From an uncultured Acetatifactor sp. (lineage in GTDB: Bacteria; Bacillota; Clostridia; Lachnospirales; Lachnospiraceae): DNA of 64,000 nt. The stretch's first letter is position 1. Every line of letters begins with the position of its first letter. Positions 44,496 to 53,660 of this stretch are shown here, piece after piece. The position numbers and the translations under genes were made by a program. Location of the stretch: contig CANREV010000013.1 of the NCBI GenBank assembly GCA_947629645.1, forward strand, positions 1 to 64,000, read 5' to 3'. The notes beneath the pieces were generated by a model that was not told the origin of the DNA, searched no databases, and saw nothing but the letters and a program-made list of their open reading frames with translations.

Positions 44496-45257
44496 ATGCG
44501 GCTGATCAGGGCCTTTTTAATCGCGTTTTCAATGTATTCCCAAATACCCACGCCGCAATTTGCGTGGAAGGATGAGGATATGAAATATATGCTTTGCTTT
44601 TTCCCCTGGGTTGGCGCAGTGATTGGAACCGCTGTCTATCTATGGGGAATGTTCTGCGAAAGATTTGCTGTTGGCAGAGTATGCTATGCGTTCATTGGCG
44701 CGGTGACGCCGCTGGTGATCACGGGAGGGATTCATGTAGATGGTTTTATGGATGTCATGGACGCGTTTCATTCCTATCAGCCGAGGGAAAAGAAATTGGA
44801 GATCATGAAGGACTCTCATGTCGGAGCCTTTTCCGTGATTATGTTAGTGGTTTACGGATTGATATACATAGGGGCCTTTTCCGAGATCCGGGATAAAAAT
44901 CTGTTAAAAGTGGTATGCGTGGGTTTCGTATTGGCGCGATGCCTTAGTGGGATCAGCGTGGTCTCTTTTCCCGCTGCCAGACAGGATGGTTTGTTATTTC
45001 TTTTTGCAGGCAGCGCGCAAAAAGCGGTGGTGAAAGGCGCGCTTTATCTGCAAAGCGCTGTGTGCGCGGGAATAATGCTTTGGCAGTCTCCATATGGGGG
45101 AGCGGTTGTTGCGGCAGCATTGTGCGCATTTGCGTATTATTATCATCGTTGTCAAAAAGAACTTGGAGGCGTAACAGGCGATACGGCGGGATATTTTGTG
45201 TTAATCTGTGAGTGCAGCATGGTGGTGACGGCGGCGATGATCAATATTTTTCATTAG
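44496..45257 (+). CDS. cobS: Adenosylcobinamide-GDP ribazoletransferase (cobalamin synthase)
   Basis: A 253-residue membrane enzyme that joins activated cobinamide to alpha-ribazole phosphate. It starts RAFLIAFSMYSQIPTP, the family opening, and has the metal-binding GGIHVDGFMDVMDAFHSYQPREKKLEIMKDSHVGAF near 73-110. About six membrane spans follow. The closing GGVTGDTAGYFV motif is intact. GGAAAGGAAG lies upstream of the ATG. Confidence 0.95.
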   Translation: MRLIRAFLIAFSMYSQIPTPQFAWKDEDMKYMLCFFPWVGAVIGTAVYLWGMFCERFAVGRVCYAFIGAVTPLVITGGIHVDGFMDVMDAFHSYQPREKKLEIMKDSHVGAFSVIMLVVYGLIYIGAFSEIRDKNLLKVVCVGFVLARCLSGISVVSFPAARQDGLLFLFAGSAQKAVVKGALYLQSAVCAGIMLWQSPYGGAVVAAALCAFAYYYHRCQKELGGVTGDTAGYFVLICECSMVVTAAMINIFH

Positions 45258-45269
45258 AGGAATCAGGAA

Positions 45270-45668
45270 ATGAGATTAGTAATTGGCGGGTATGCGCAGG
45301 GGAAATTAAACTATGTATTGCGGAGTTATCAGGGAGATCATTATATGGTGACGGATGCCGCAATCCCGAGTGAGGGACAGTTGCAGGAGGCTGTCGCGGA
45401 GAATAAAAAAATTATCATAAATCATTTTCACAACTGGGTGAGGGAGCGGATTTCAAAGAGAGGGAATCCGGAGCAGGAAATATCGTCCCTTTTGGAAAAC
45501 GATCCGGAGATTATTATTATCAGCGATGAGATCGGCAACGGTATTGTGCCGGTCGATGTATTTGAGAGAGAGTACAGGGAACGAACAGGAAGAATCCTTG
45601 TAAATCTGGCAGACAGGGCGGAGGAGGTGGTGCGCGTTATATGCGGAATTGGTCAGAAAATAAAATAA
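45270..45668 (+). CDS. Second CobU-like protein with degenerate P-loop
   Basis: A 132-residue protein resembling CobU. The P-loop region reads GGYAQGKLNYV, where CobU has GGxRSGKSxxAE, so the Ser/Thr after Lys is replaced by Leu. The C-terminal part keeps IIIISDEIGNGIVPVDVFER, YRERTGRILVNLADRAEEV and RVICGIGQ, matching the guanylyltransferase end of CobU. It is shorter than CobU (about 180). It may be a regulatory or half-activity paralogue. It overlaps the phosphatase gene by 28 bp and lies inside the cobalamin operon. Confidence 0.8.
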   Translation: MRLVIGGYAQGKLNYVLRSYQGDHYMVTDAAIPSEGQLQEAVAENKKIIINHFHNWVRERISKRGNPEQEISSLLENDPEIIIISDEIGNGIVPVDVFEREYRERTGRILVNLADRAEEVVRVICGIGQKIK

Positions 45669-46276
45669 GGCTGGCACTGATCCGGCATGGCGCCACCAAA
45701 GCGAACAAAGAGCACCGATATCTGGGTAAAACCGATGAGGATTTAAGTGAGGAAGGAATAGACGAATTGCGAAGGATGCGCGGTATGAACCGTTATCCGG
45801 ATGTGGATTATTTGTTTTCCAGCCCGATGAAGCGCTGTTTGGAAACTGCCGGAATTCTCTATCCCGAAAAAGAAGCGATTGTAATACCTGAATGGAAAGA
45901 GATGGACTTTGGCGTTTTTGAGGGAAAGAATTACATAGAACTGCAGAGCGATGTGCGGTATCAGACCTGGATAGGAAGTGACGGTACTCTGCCTTTCCCG
46001 GAAGGAGAGAGCAGGGAAGAATTTAACGATCGCTGCGGGCAGGGTTTTTACAGGATGCTTCAGAAACTTTCAAAATTGGCTGTAAGGAAACCGGGCGGTA
46101 CGATCACGATAGGCCTCGTTGTGCATGGCGGCACGATCATGTCTTTGCTGAGCAGATACAGCGGCGGAGGATATTTTGATTATCAGGCGGCCAACGGCAG
46201 AGGGTATCTTTGTACCTTGGAGGGGAGTATAAAAAATCCGGAAATCGGAATCATCGAGACCATCAGAGGAGAATAG
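45641..46276 (+). CDS. Histidine phosphatase family protein (CobC-type alpha-ribazole phosphatase)
   Basis: A 211-residue phosphoglycerate-mutase-like phosphatase. The catalytic histidine lies in LALIRHGATKANKEHRYLG, a second arginine motif in LFSSPMKRCLETA, the acid in MDFGVFEGKNYIEL, and the second histidine in LVVHGGTIMSLL. By position in the cobalamin operon it probably dephosphorylates alpha-ribazole phosphate or the final cobalamin phosphate. The start overlaps the CobU-like gene. Confidence 0.85.
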   Translation: MRNWSENKIRLALIRHGATKANKEHRYLGKTDEDLSEEGIDELRRMRGMNRYPDVDYLFSSPMKRCLETAGILYPEKEAIVIPEWKEMDFGVFEGKNYIELQSDVRYQTWIGSDGTLPFPEGESREEFNDRCGQGFYRMLQKLSKLAVRKPGGTITIGLVVHGGTIMSLLSRYSGGGYFDYQAANGRGYLCTLEGSIKNPEIGIIETIRGE

Positions 46277-46280
46277 ACCC

Positions 46281-47273
46281 ATGAAATATCATATGATATC
46301 GTTCTTCTTGGGATTTCTGCTGGATTTGCTGTTGGGGGATCCCTATTGTTTTCCCCATCCCGTTCGCCTGATAGGCAGTCTGATCACGAAGCTGGAAAAA
46401 AGACTATTGGGAAAGACGGATACGAGAGACCCAAAGAAGGTGTTAAGAAAGGGAATCGTGCTGGCAGCGGCAGTGTTGGCGGTCACCACGATGGTGACAA
46501 CAATGCTGCTTGCGGGAGCGTATGCGCTGCATCCTTATCTTGGAATTTTCGTGGAAACTATTATGACGTATCAGATTTTAGCCGCAAAATGTTTGAGAGA
46601 AGAAAGTATGAAGGTATATCAATGCCTGAAGGAGGAAGATCTGGAAGCTGCCAGAAGGTCAGTATCCATGATAGTGGGCAGAGATACCATGGCTCTGGAC
46701 GAGGAAGGAGTGGCAAAGGCTGCCATAGAAACGGTAGCGGAGAATACTTCAGACGCAGTGATAGCTCCTATGTTATATCTGGCTCTTGGCGGCCCTGTTT
46801 CAGGGTTTTTCTATAAGGCTGTCAATACGATGGATTCGATGGTGGGATATAAAAATGATAAGTATCTTTATTTTGGAAGGGCGGCGGCGAAGTTGGATGA
46901 TGTTATGAATTATCTGCCCGCCAGGATCAGCGCCTGCTTGATGATAGCAGCCTCCTTTCTGGGCGGGAAAGATTTTGATGGAAAGCGCGCTTATCGAATA
47001 TATCAAAGGGATCAGCATAACCATGCCAGCCCTAATTCGGCGCAGACGGAATCCGTATGCGCAGGAGCTTTAGGAATACAGTTGGCGGGGGATGCCAGTT
47101 ATTTTGGAAAGATTGTGAAGAAACCGTATATCGGGGATGCGCTGCGTCCCGTTGCATATGAGGATATTGAGCGGGCGAATCGGTTAATGTACCTGACTGC
47201 CTGGATTGGCGAGATATTGTGCCTGATTTTATTGGCGGTATTCTGGAAAGCGGTGGGTGAGTATATTGCATAA
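46281..47273 (+). CDS. cbiB: Adenosylcobinamide-phosphate synthase CbiB/CobD
   Basis: A 330-residue membrane protein that attaches the aminopropanol arm to cobyric acid. It begins with the family pattern FFLGFLLDLLLGDPYCFPHPVRLIGSLI. Conserved SMIVGRDTMALDEEGVAKAAIETVAEN, DAVIAPMLYLALGGP and FYKAVNTMDSMVGYKNDKY follow. Its stop overlaps the start of cbiC. The threonine-phosphate decarboxylase that supplies the arm is not in this window. Confidence 0.95.
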   Translation: MKYHMISFFLGFLLDLLLGDPYCFPHPVRLIGSLITKLEKRLLGKTDTRDPKKVLRKGIVLAAAVLAVTTMVTTMLLAGAYALHPYLGIFVETIMTYQILAAKCLREESMKVYQCLKEEDLEAARRSVSMIVGRDTMALDEEGVAKAAIETVAENTSDAVIAPMLYLALGGPVSGFFYKAVNTMDSMVGYKNDKYLYFGRAAAKLDDVMNYLPARISACLMIAASFLGGKDFDGKRAYRIYQRDQHNHASPNSAQTESVCAGALGIQLAGDASYFGKIVKKPYIGDALRPVAYEDIERANRLMYLTAWIGEILCLILLAVFWKAVGEYIA

Positions 47274-47898
47274 AACAGAGTATCTGTTGCCGGAAGAAAT
47301 AGAAAAGAGAAGCTTTGAGATCATATCCGAGGAACTAAAACACAGGGGAATTTATTTGCCTCGGGAAGAAGAAATGATCACAAAACGGGTCATTCATACC
47401 AGCGCAGATTTTGATTATACAGAATCGCTCTGCTATTCCAAAGATGCGGTGAAGATTGCGAAGAACTTAATTTTGAATGGGGCGGATATTGTAACGGATA
47501 CCAATATGGCCCTGGCCGGGATCAATAAGAAAGCACTGTCAGCTTTCGGCGGCAAAGCGCATTGTTTTATGGCGGATGATTCGGTCGCAAGACTGGCTAA
47601 AGAGAGAGGAACAACTCGTGCGGCTGTCAGTATGGAGATGGCGTCTAAGCTGGCAAAGCCTGCCATATTTGCGATCGGAAACGCTCCCACCGCCTTGATT
47701 CAATTATATGAAATGATACAGGAAGGCGCATGGAAGCCATCGTTTGTGATCGGTGTGCCTGTAGGATTTGTCAATGTGGAGGCCGCAAAGGAACTGATCA
47801 TGGAAACGGATGTGCCGTATATCGTGAACAGGGGGAGAAAGGGAGGCAGTAATGTGGCGGCTGCCATCTGCAATGCTCTCCTATATGATTTGAAGTAG
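47257..47898 (+). CDS. cbiC: Cobalt-precorrin-8 methylmutase CbiC
   Basis: A 213-residue enzyme that moves a methyl group from C11 to C12 to form cobyrinate. Motifs: RSFEIISEEL, catalytic RVIHTSADFDY with the histidine, GADIVTDTNMALAGI and AIGNAPTALIQLYEM, ending NRGRKGGSNVAAA. The GTG at 47257 overlaps the cbiB end; a TTG at 47266 is another possible start. Both give the same core. Confidence 0.93.
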   Translation: MSILHKTEYLLPEEIEKRSFEIISEELKHRGIYLPREEEMITKRVIHTSADFDYTESLCYSKDAVKIAKNLILNGADIVTDTNMALAGINKKALSAFGGKAHCFMADDSVARLAKERGTTRAAVSMEMASKLAKPAIFAIGNAPTALIQLYEMIQEGAWKPSFVIGVPVGFVNVEAAKELIMETDVPYIVNRGRKGGSNVAAAICNALLYDLK

Positions 47899-47933
47899 TT
47901 TTACAGAAGGCGTTTTCGTAAGGTGTGAGTAAA

Positions 47934-49073
47934 ATGCGACATGGTTTTACAACAGGAAGCTGTGCGGCCGCGGCTGCAAAAGCGGCGGCATATATGCTGC
48001 TTACAGGTAAAATAAAAACAGAGATCACAATAGAGACTCCCAAAGGCATTCCTTATAAGGCACAAATTTTGGATATTGACCGTAAGGAAACTCAGGTAAG
48101 CTGCGCAGTCAAAAAAGATGGAGGGGACGATCCGGATATTACCGCGGGCGCGTTGATTTATGCCAGGGTTTCCTATGGTAAGAAGGCTGTGGAAGACAAG
48201 ACTTTAGAATATGATATGCCTCGGATACTGATCGATGGCGGGCCAGGGGTAGGCAGGGTGACTAAGCCGGGTCTGGACCAGCCGGTAGGCAGCGCGGCGA
48301 TCAATCATGTCCCCAGAGAGATGATTGCGAGGGAAGTATTACAGGTGTGCCAGAAAGCGGATTATAAAGGAAGTCTGAAAGTCGAAATCTCGGTGCCGGA
48401 GGGAGAACGTCTGGCGGAGCATACATTTAATCCAAGACTTGGAATTGTGGGCGGGATCTCTATATTAGGAACCAGCGGCATTGTGGAACCCATGAGCAAT
48501 CAGGCGATATTAGATACGATAAAGGTGGAGCTGAATCAGAGAAGGGCGCAGGGGTTTGATTATGTGGCGGTTTCATTGGGAAATTACGGCTTGGACTTTA
48601 TGAAGCGCACATATGGATATGATTTGGACCAAAGTGTGAAGTGCGGCAATTTTATTGGAGATACCATTGATATGGCGGTGGAATCAGGTTTTCAGAAGAT
48701 GCTGTTGATTGGGCATATTGGAAAGCTGATCAAGGTGGCGGGTGGCATTATGAATACCCATTCCAAAGAGGGAGACTGCAGAATGGAGCTGTTAGCCGCT
48801 TTTGCCGTCAAATTTGGCGTAGATCCGGAGCTTGTGCGCGCAATGTTAGAATGCGTCACTACGCAGGAGGCGGTACGCATTTTATGCTGCAGCGGCAAAC
48901 AAAAAGAAGTAATGGATTATGCGGTAGAACGTATCTGTTTCTATTTGCACAAGCGTGCACAAGAGAAAATGCAGATAGATTGTATTATGTTTGCCAATGA
49001 AGCCGGAGAATTGGCTAAGAGCGTGGAGGCAGAGAAATGGTTTACTTTGTTGGCGCGGGAACAGGCGCAATAG
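47934..49073 (+). CDS. cbiD: Cobalt-precorrin-5B C1-methyltransferase CbiD
   Basis: A 379-residue enzyme of the anaerobic branch that methylates C1. It starts MRHGFTTGSCAAAAAKAAAY, the diagnostic CbiD opening. Later motifs are GGPGVGRVTKPGLDQPVG, NPRLGIVGGISILGTSGIVEPMS and LIGHIGKLIKVAGGIMNTHS. The ATG at 47934 sits 8 nt after AAGGTG; the GTG at 47925 is too close to that site. It overlaps cbiF by 37 bp. Presence of CbiD and CbiG shows the anaerobic route. Confidence 0.94.
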   Translation: MRHGFTTGSCAAAAAKAAAYMLLTGKIKTEITIETPKGIPYKAQILDIDRKETQVSCAVKKDGGDDPDITAGALIYARVSYGKKAVEDKTLEYDMPRILIDGGPGVGRVTKPGLDQPVGSAAINHVPREMIAREVLQVCQKADYKGSLKVEISVPEGERLAEHTFNPRLGIVGGISILGTSGIVEPMSNQAILDTIKVELNQRRAQGFDYVAVSLGNYGLDFMKRTYGYDLDQSVKCGNFIGDTIDMAVESGFQKMLLIGHIGKLIKVAGGIMNTHSKEGDCRMELLAAFAVKFGVDPELVRAMLECVTTQEAVRILCCSGKQKEVMDYAVERICFYLHKRAQEKMQIDCIMFANEAGELAKSVEAEKWFTLLAREQAQ

Positions 49074-49822
49074 ATTTGATCACCGTCAGGGGAATGCGGC
49101 TGCTGGAGCGGGCGGATGTAATCGTGTATGCAGGCTCTCTGGTCAATCCCCATCTTTTGGACTATAAAAAAGCGGAGTGTGAAATATATAACAGCGCGAA
49201 ACTCACTCTGGATGAGGTGCTGGCCATCATGCAGCGGTCGGAGGCGGAGGGTAAAATGCTTGTCAGGCTTCATACAGGCGATCCCAGTATCTACGGCGCC
49301 GTCAGGGAGCAGATGGATGAATTGGACAAGCTTGGAATTGCTTATGAGAGTTGTCCGGGGGTCAGCGCCTGCTTTGGCGCGGCCGCGTCTTTGAATTTAG
49401 AATACACCTTGCCGGATATATCCCAATCGTTGATCATCACAAGAATGGAGGGCAGAACAAAAGTCCCTCCCAGAGAAAGTATCGAAAGCTTTGCCGCCCA
49501 TCAGGCGTCCATGGCCATCTATTTAAGCGCGGGAATGCTGGATGAATTGAGTAAAAGGCTGATTGCGGGCGGATATTCCGGGGAAACGCCCGCCGCCATT
49601 GTGTATAAAGCCACCTGGCCGGAGGAAGAGGTCTATGTGTGTACTGTGGAAAAGCTGCCGCAAACAGCTTCGGAACACGGGATTACTAAGACGGCGATCG
49701 TATTGGTGGGGGATGCGATCACCCATCAAAATTACAAAAAGTCGCGATTGTATGCGCCGGATTTCTCGACAGAGTTCAGACAGTCCGGGGAACTGTCAAA
49801 AAATCACTTTAACAGATCCTGA
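49037..49822 (+). CDS. cbiF: Cobalt-precorrin-4 C11-methyltransferase CbiF
   Basis: A 261-residue SAM-dependent methyltransferase. It begins MVYFVGAGTGAIDLITVRG, the SAM-binding GAGxG pattern of the tetrapyrrole methylase family, then VIVYAGSLV, LHTGDPSIYGAVREQ and ESCPGVSACFGAAASL. It adds the methyl at C11 before ring contraction products go to CbiG. GGAGGC precedes the ATG, which lies within the end of cbiD. Also called CobM. Confidence 0.95.
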   Translation: MVYFVGAGTGAIDLITVRGMRLLERADVIVYAGSLVNPHLLDYKKAECEIYNSAKLTLDEVLAIMQRSEAEGKMLVRLHTGDPSIYGAVREQMDELDKLGIAYESCPGVSACFGAAASLNLEYTLPDISQSLIITRMEGRTKVPPRESIESFAAHQASMAIYLSAGMLDELSKRLIAGGYSGETPAAIVYKATWPEEEVYVCTVEKLPQTASEHGITKTAIVLVGDAITHQNYKKSRLYAPDFSTEFRQSGELSKNHFNRS

Positions 49823-49833
49823 GGGAAATGACC

Positions 49834-50898
49834 ATGAGTATCAGTATTATTAGTTTTACAGCAAACGGATTACGTCTCTCAAAAAAAATAGCAGAGGAAT
49901 TAAAAGAAGAGAAAATTGAAATATATACAAAATGCACCGGGCTGAAAGAGGAACCGACAATAGAGCCTGTTTGTTTTGTGGAGGAACGTATTGGAGAATG
50001 GGCAGGGGAGCAGATGAAAGAGCGCAATGCGATGCTTTTTATTGGCGCTTGCGCGATAGCGGTCAGAGCCATAGCGCCCTGCCTTGTGAATAAACTACAG
50101 GATAGCGCGGTGCTCGTAATGGATGAAAAAGGGAAGTATATCATTCCCATTCTCTCGGGTCATGTTGGCGGAGCCAATGAAATAGCAGAGCGGATAGCCG
50201 CAAAGCTTGGAGCGACACCGGTGATTACTACTGCATCGGATCTGAATGGAACGTTTGCCGTGGATTTATTTGCGAAAAGGAACGGCTTACATATCATAAA
50301 CAAGGATGGGATTGCAAAGGTATCCTCTAAGGCGCTTTCGGGAAAAGAAATTACCATATCCATAGAGACGGGACATATGTGTGAAGCAGGAAAGAAACCA
50401 GAGGGAATCCGTATGGCAGACTATCCGCCTGAGCAGTTTGTGGATATTGTGATCACCACAGAGGAAAAGCCGTATGATACGGCGCTTACATTGCGGCCAA
50501 AGGAATATGTGGTTGGTATGGGCTGCAGGAAGGGAAAGGAAGCAGAGAAAATAGGATCCCTGATTCAGAAAAGCATTGAAGAGATAGGCGTCTCTAAAAG
50601 TCAGATTTTTGCATTGGCGTCTATAGATCGGAAAAAGGAGGAAGAAGGATTCCTCACATGGAGCAGCAAAGAAAGGGTGCCCTTCTTCACATATACGGCA
50701 GGGCAGCTTGAGGAGGTGGAAGGAAATTTCCGAACCTCCGCCTTTGTGCAGAAACAAGTGGGCGTTGACAATGTGTGCGAGCGCGCTGCCTTAAAGGCGT
50801 GTGATGGCGGTGAACTGGTCTATGAAAAACATGCGGAAGATGGCATGACCATAGCCATTGCCAAAAGAAAATGGAGGGTAGCGTTTGATGAAGAATAG
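49834..50898 (+). CDS. cbiG: Cobalt-precorrin-5A hydrolase CbiG
   Basis: A 354-residue enzyme that opens the lactone ring and releases acetaldehyde, specific to the anaerobic route. The N-terminal part begins ISIISFTANGLRLSKKIAEE; the middle has MLFIGACAIAVRAIAPCL and PILSGHVGGANEIAERIA; the C-terminal CbiG domain starts VVGMGCRKGKEAEKIG and includes FALASIDRKKEEEGF. ATG 49834 is 8 nt from GAGGG and is preferred over ATG 49828. It overlaps cbiH by 11 bp. Confidence 0.94.
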   Translation: MSISIISFTANGLRLSKKIAEELKEEKIEIYTKCTGLKEEPTIEPVCFVEERIGEWAGEQMKERNAMLFIGACAIAVRAIAPCLVNKLQDSAVLVMDEKGKYIIPILSGHVGGANEIAERIAAKLGATPVITTASDLNGTFAVDLFAKRNGLHIINKDGIAKVSSKALSGKEITISIETGHMCEAGKKPEGIRMADYPPEQFVDIVITTEEKPYDTALTLRPKEYVVGMGCRKGKEAEKIGSLIQKSIEEIGVSKSQIFALASIDRKKEEEGFLTWSSKERVPFFTYTAGQLEEVEGNFRTSAFVQKQVGVDNVCERAALKACDGGELVYEKHAEDGMTIAIAKRKWRVAFDEE

Positions 50899-51649
50899 GA
50901 TTTATATTGTAGGCATAGGTCCGGGCAAGGAAGAAATGATGACAATGGAAGCCCTGTATGCCTTGGATAGGTCGGATGTTATTGTGGGATATACAGCTTA
51001 TGTAAAATTGCTGGGGGAGCGTTTTTCGGGAAAAGAAAGGTTGACCACATCTATGTGTCAGGAGACAGAGCGGTGTCGAATTTGTTTTGAGGAGGCTGCC
51101 AGGGGAAAACAGGTATCGCTCATTTGCAGCGGTGACGCGGGAATTTATGGTTTGGCGTCTCTGATGTATGAGATCGGGAAACAATATCCGGAAACAGAGC
51201 TTGCGGTGATCCCCGGAGTTACGGCCGCAAGCAGTGGCGCCGCGGTTTTAGGGGCGCCGTTAAATCACGATTTTTGTGTGATCAGCCTGAGCGATCTTTT
51301 AACGCCGTGGGATAAAATCGAGAAAAGATTGAGGGCCGCTGCGGAAGGAGATTTTGCGATAGCGATTTATAATCCTTCCAGTCATAAGCGAAAGGATTAT
51401 CTGAGGAGAGCATGCGATATACTCCTTCGTACCATAGAGAAAGAAAGGCCCTGCGGTTATGTGGAAAACATAGGCAGGGAGGGAACGAAAGTTGTGACTT
51501 GCACTTTACAGGAGCTGGCAAAAGCGCATGTGAATATGTTTACTACCGTTTTTGTGGGGAACTCGGGTTCCGAGATCATCGGCGGAAAGCTGGTTACAAA
51601 GCGAGGTTATCAAATTGAAAGAGATACTGATATTTGCGGGGACAACTGA
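50888..51649 (+). CDS. cbiH: Cobalt-factor III / precorrin-3 C17-methyltransferase CbiH
   Basis: A 253-residue tetrapyrrole methylase that methylates C17 and drives ring contraction. Begins KNRIYIVGIGPGKEEMMT, then VIVGYTAYVKLL, ICSGDAGIYGLASLMYEI and IPGVTAASSGAAVLGAPLNH, with YNPSSHKRKDYLRRA. The ATG at 50888 has GGAGGG 10 nt upstream. Also named CobJ. It overlaps the fused cbiJ-cbiE-cbiT gene by 35 bp. Confidence 0.95.
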   Translation: MKNRIYIVGIGPGKEEMMTMEALYALDRSDVIVGYTAYVKLLGERFSGKERLTTSMCQETERCRICFEEAARGKQVSLICSGDAGIYGLASLMYEIGKQYPETELAVIPGVTAASSGAAVLGAPLNHDFCVISLSDLLTPWDKIEKRLRAAAEGDFAIAIYNPSSHKRKDYLRRACDILLRTIEKERPCGYVENIGREGTKVVTCTLQELAKAHVNMFTTVFVGNSGSEIIGGKLVTKRGYQIERDTDICGDN

Positions 51650-53660
51650 AGGAAGAAAACTGTCTGAGTGTTTATCCGCATCGGGAATCGCCAATACCGT
51701 ATGTGTGGCGACCGAATATGGTGAGATCGTCTTAAAGGATCATCCCCTGACAAGAATACATCGCGGCAGGATGAATCAGGAAGAGATCAGAGAGTATATT
51801 GCTGCGAATCAGTTTGCGGCGGTGGTGGACGCTACGCATCCCTATGCGGTGGCGGTCACTGAAAATATCAAGGCGGCGGTAAAAGACAGTGATATTCCCT
51901 ATCTGCGCTTAAAAAGAGAAACGGCAGTTTCCGGTGATGATGAAACGATATCTTACTTTGACAGCAGCGAGGCATGCGCAAGAGCGCTGGCGTTGGTAGA
52001 GGGTAATATCTTGTTGACTACCGGAAGTAAGGAATTGGCTGTGTATTGTTCCTGTAAGGAGATAAAAAGCAGGCTTTATGTACGAGTGCTGCCGGGGATA
52101 GAGAGCCTGATGCGCTGCATGGACCAGGGAATTGCCGGAAAACATATATTGGCGCTGCAGGGCCCCTTTAGCGCTGAAATGAATGAAGCCATGATTCGTC
52201 AGTACCAGATCAAATGCCTGGTGACAAAAGCCAGCGGCGGGAATGGCGGATATCGGGAGAAGTTAGAGGCCGCGGGGAAAGCGGGGATCCCGGTATTTGT
52301 GGTCGGACAGGAAAAACAGGATAACGGATACTCTTTTGGGGAAGTGTGCAAAAAGCTGGAAATCCTTTGCGGTCGTAACGTCATACAAAATACTGGTCTG
52401 GAGATCATACTGGCCGGTGTCGGAATGGGAAACAAAAACAGCCTGACAAGAGAAGTATATCAGGCGATCAACAGCGCGGACATTTTATTTGGTGCACAGC
52501 GAACGCTTACAGGGTATCAGCCCGGATTGGGGAAACAGCCGTTTTATAAGGCGGAACAGATCATTCCTTATCTAAAAGAAATGCGGGAAAAGGATTTGTT
52601 GAGGGATGGCGGTAAAGCGGTAGTACTTTTTTCCGGAGACAGCGGATTCTATAGCGGATGTCAAAGTCTGTATCACGCTTTGCAGGAAGAAACAGTAAAA
52701 GGCGGCCTGGAGGCCTCTGTGCGAATTTTACCGGGAATTTCTTCGATTGCGTATCTTGCGTCTTGTATTGGCGAGAGTTATCAGGACGCTGCAATATGCA
52801 GCATGCATGGAAAAACAGTCCCCAATTTAGCGAGAAGAGTCAAAAGAGAAAAGAAGATATTTCTTTTGATGTCAGGAGTAAAGGATATCAACAGGCTTGG
52901 CAAATTGCTGCTGGAGGCGGGGTTTAATGATTGTAAAGTAACGGCAGGGTATCAGCTTTCCTATCCGGAGCAGCAGATTATGACGCTTACTCCGGATGAA
53001 TGCTGTGAAAGGACAGAAGAAGGCTTATATACCTGCTTTATCAAAAATCCCCATGCGGAAGGCAGGGAACTGACTCATGGAAAAGCGGATACAGAGTTTA
53101 TGAGAGCTAATGTGCCTATGACCAAGGAAGAGGTACGGGAGGTGAGTATCTGTAAATTGAAGCTGCGAGATGACGCGGTGGTATATGATATCGGAAGCGG
53201 AACAGGTTCCATCGCCATAGAGATAGCAGGATTGTCTGATCATATACAGGTCTATGCGGTAGAATATAAAAAGGAAGCTGTAGATTTGGTGCGGCAGAAT
53301 CAGGAAAAGTTTCAGCTTGAGAACATAGAAGTGATATCGGCGAAAGCGCCAGAAGGACTGGAAGGCTTACCTGTTCCCACGCATGCTTTTATCGGCGGAA
53401 GCGGCGGAAAGCTAAAGGAGATTTTATCCGCGTTATATCGGAAAAATCCCTGTATGCGGGTGGTGATAAATGCCGTCAGCATGGAAACCATCTGTGAAAT
53501 GAAGGAGATCTTATCTTTATATCCGGTGGAAAAAGAAGAGGTGATACAAGTGCAGGTCAGCAGAGTCAGACATATATCCGATTATCATTTGATGCAGGCG
53601 GAGAATCCGGTCTGGATCTGCGCGTTTAACTTTGGAAAGGCGGATATGGATGAAAATTAA
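51615..53660 (+). CDS. Fused CbiJ-CbiE-CbiT: precorrin-6A reductase and C5,15 methyltransferase/decarboxylase
   Basis: A 681-residue three-enzyme fusion. CbiJ (about 1-250): KEILIFAGTTEGRKLSECL, VVDATHPYAVAVTENI and KASGGNGGYREKLEAA. CbiE (about 261-470): LEIILAGVGMGNKNSLTREV, LFSGDSGFYSGCQSLY and ILPGISSIAYLAS. CbiT (about 495-681): MTKEEVREVSICKL, then the SAM loop YDIGSGTGSIAIEIAG near 522-537 and FIGGSGGKLKEIL. The CbiE-CbiT fusion (CobL) is common; adding CbiJ makes three successive steps in one chain. The TTG at 51615 with GAGG 8 nt upstream is the likely start; an internal GTG/ATG start is less likely. Confidence 0.9.
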   Translation: MKEILIFAGTTEGRKLSECLSASGIANTVCVATEYGEIVLKDHPLTRIHRGRMNQEEIREYIAANQFAAVVDATHPYAVAVTENIKAAVKDSDIPYLRLKRETAVSGDDETISYFDSSEACARALALVEGNILLTTGSKELAVYCSCKEIKSRLYVRVLPGIESLMRCMDQGIAGKHILALQGPFSAEMNEAMIRQYQIKCLVTKASGGNGGYREKLEAAGKAGIPVFVVGQEKQDNGYSFGEVCKKLEILCGRNVIQNTGLEIILAGVGMGNKNSLTREVYQAINSADILFGAQRTLTGYQPGLGKQPFYKAEQIIPYLKEMREKDLLRDGGKAVVLFSGDSGFYSGCQSLYHALQEETVKGGLEASVRILPGISSIAYLASCIGESYQDAAICSMHGKTVPNLARRVKREKKIFLLMSGVKDINRLGKLLLEAGFNDCKVTAGYQLSYPEQQIMTLTPDECCERTEEGLYTCFIKNPHAEGRELTHGKADTEFMRANVPMTKEEVREVSICKLKLRDDAVVYDIGSGTGSIAIEIAGLSDHIQVYAVEYKKEAVDLVRQNQEKFQLENIEVISAKAPEGLEGLPVPTHAFIGGSGGKLKEILSALYRKNPCMRVVINAVSMETICEMKEILSLYPVEKEEVIQVQVSRVRHISDYHLMQAENPVWICAFNFGKADMDEN

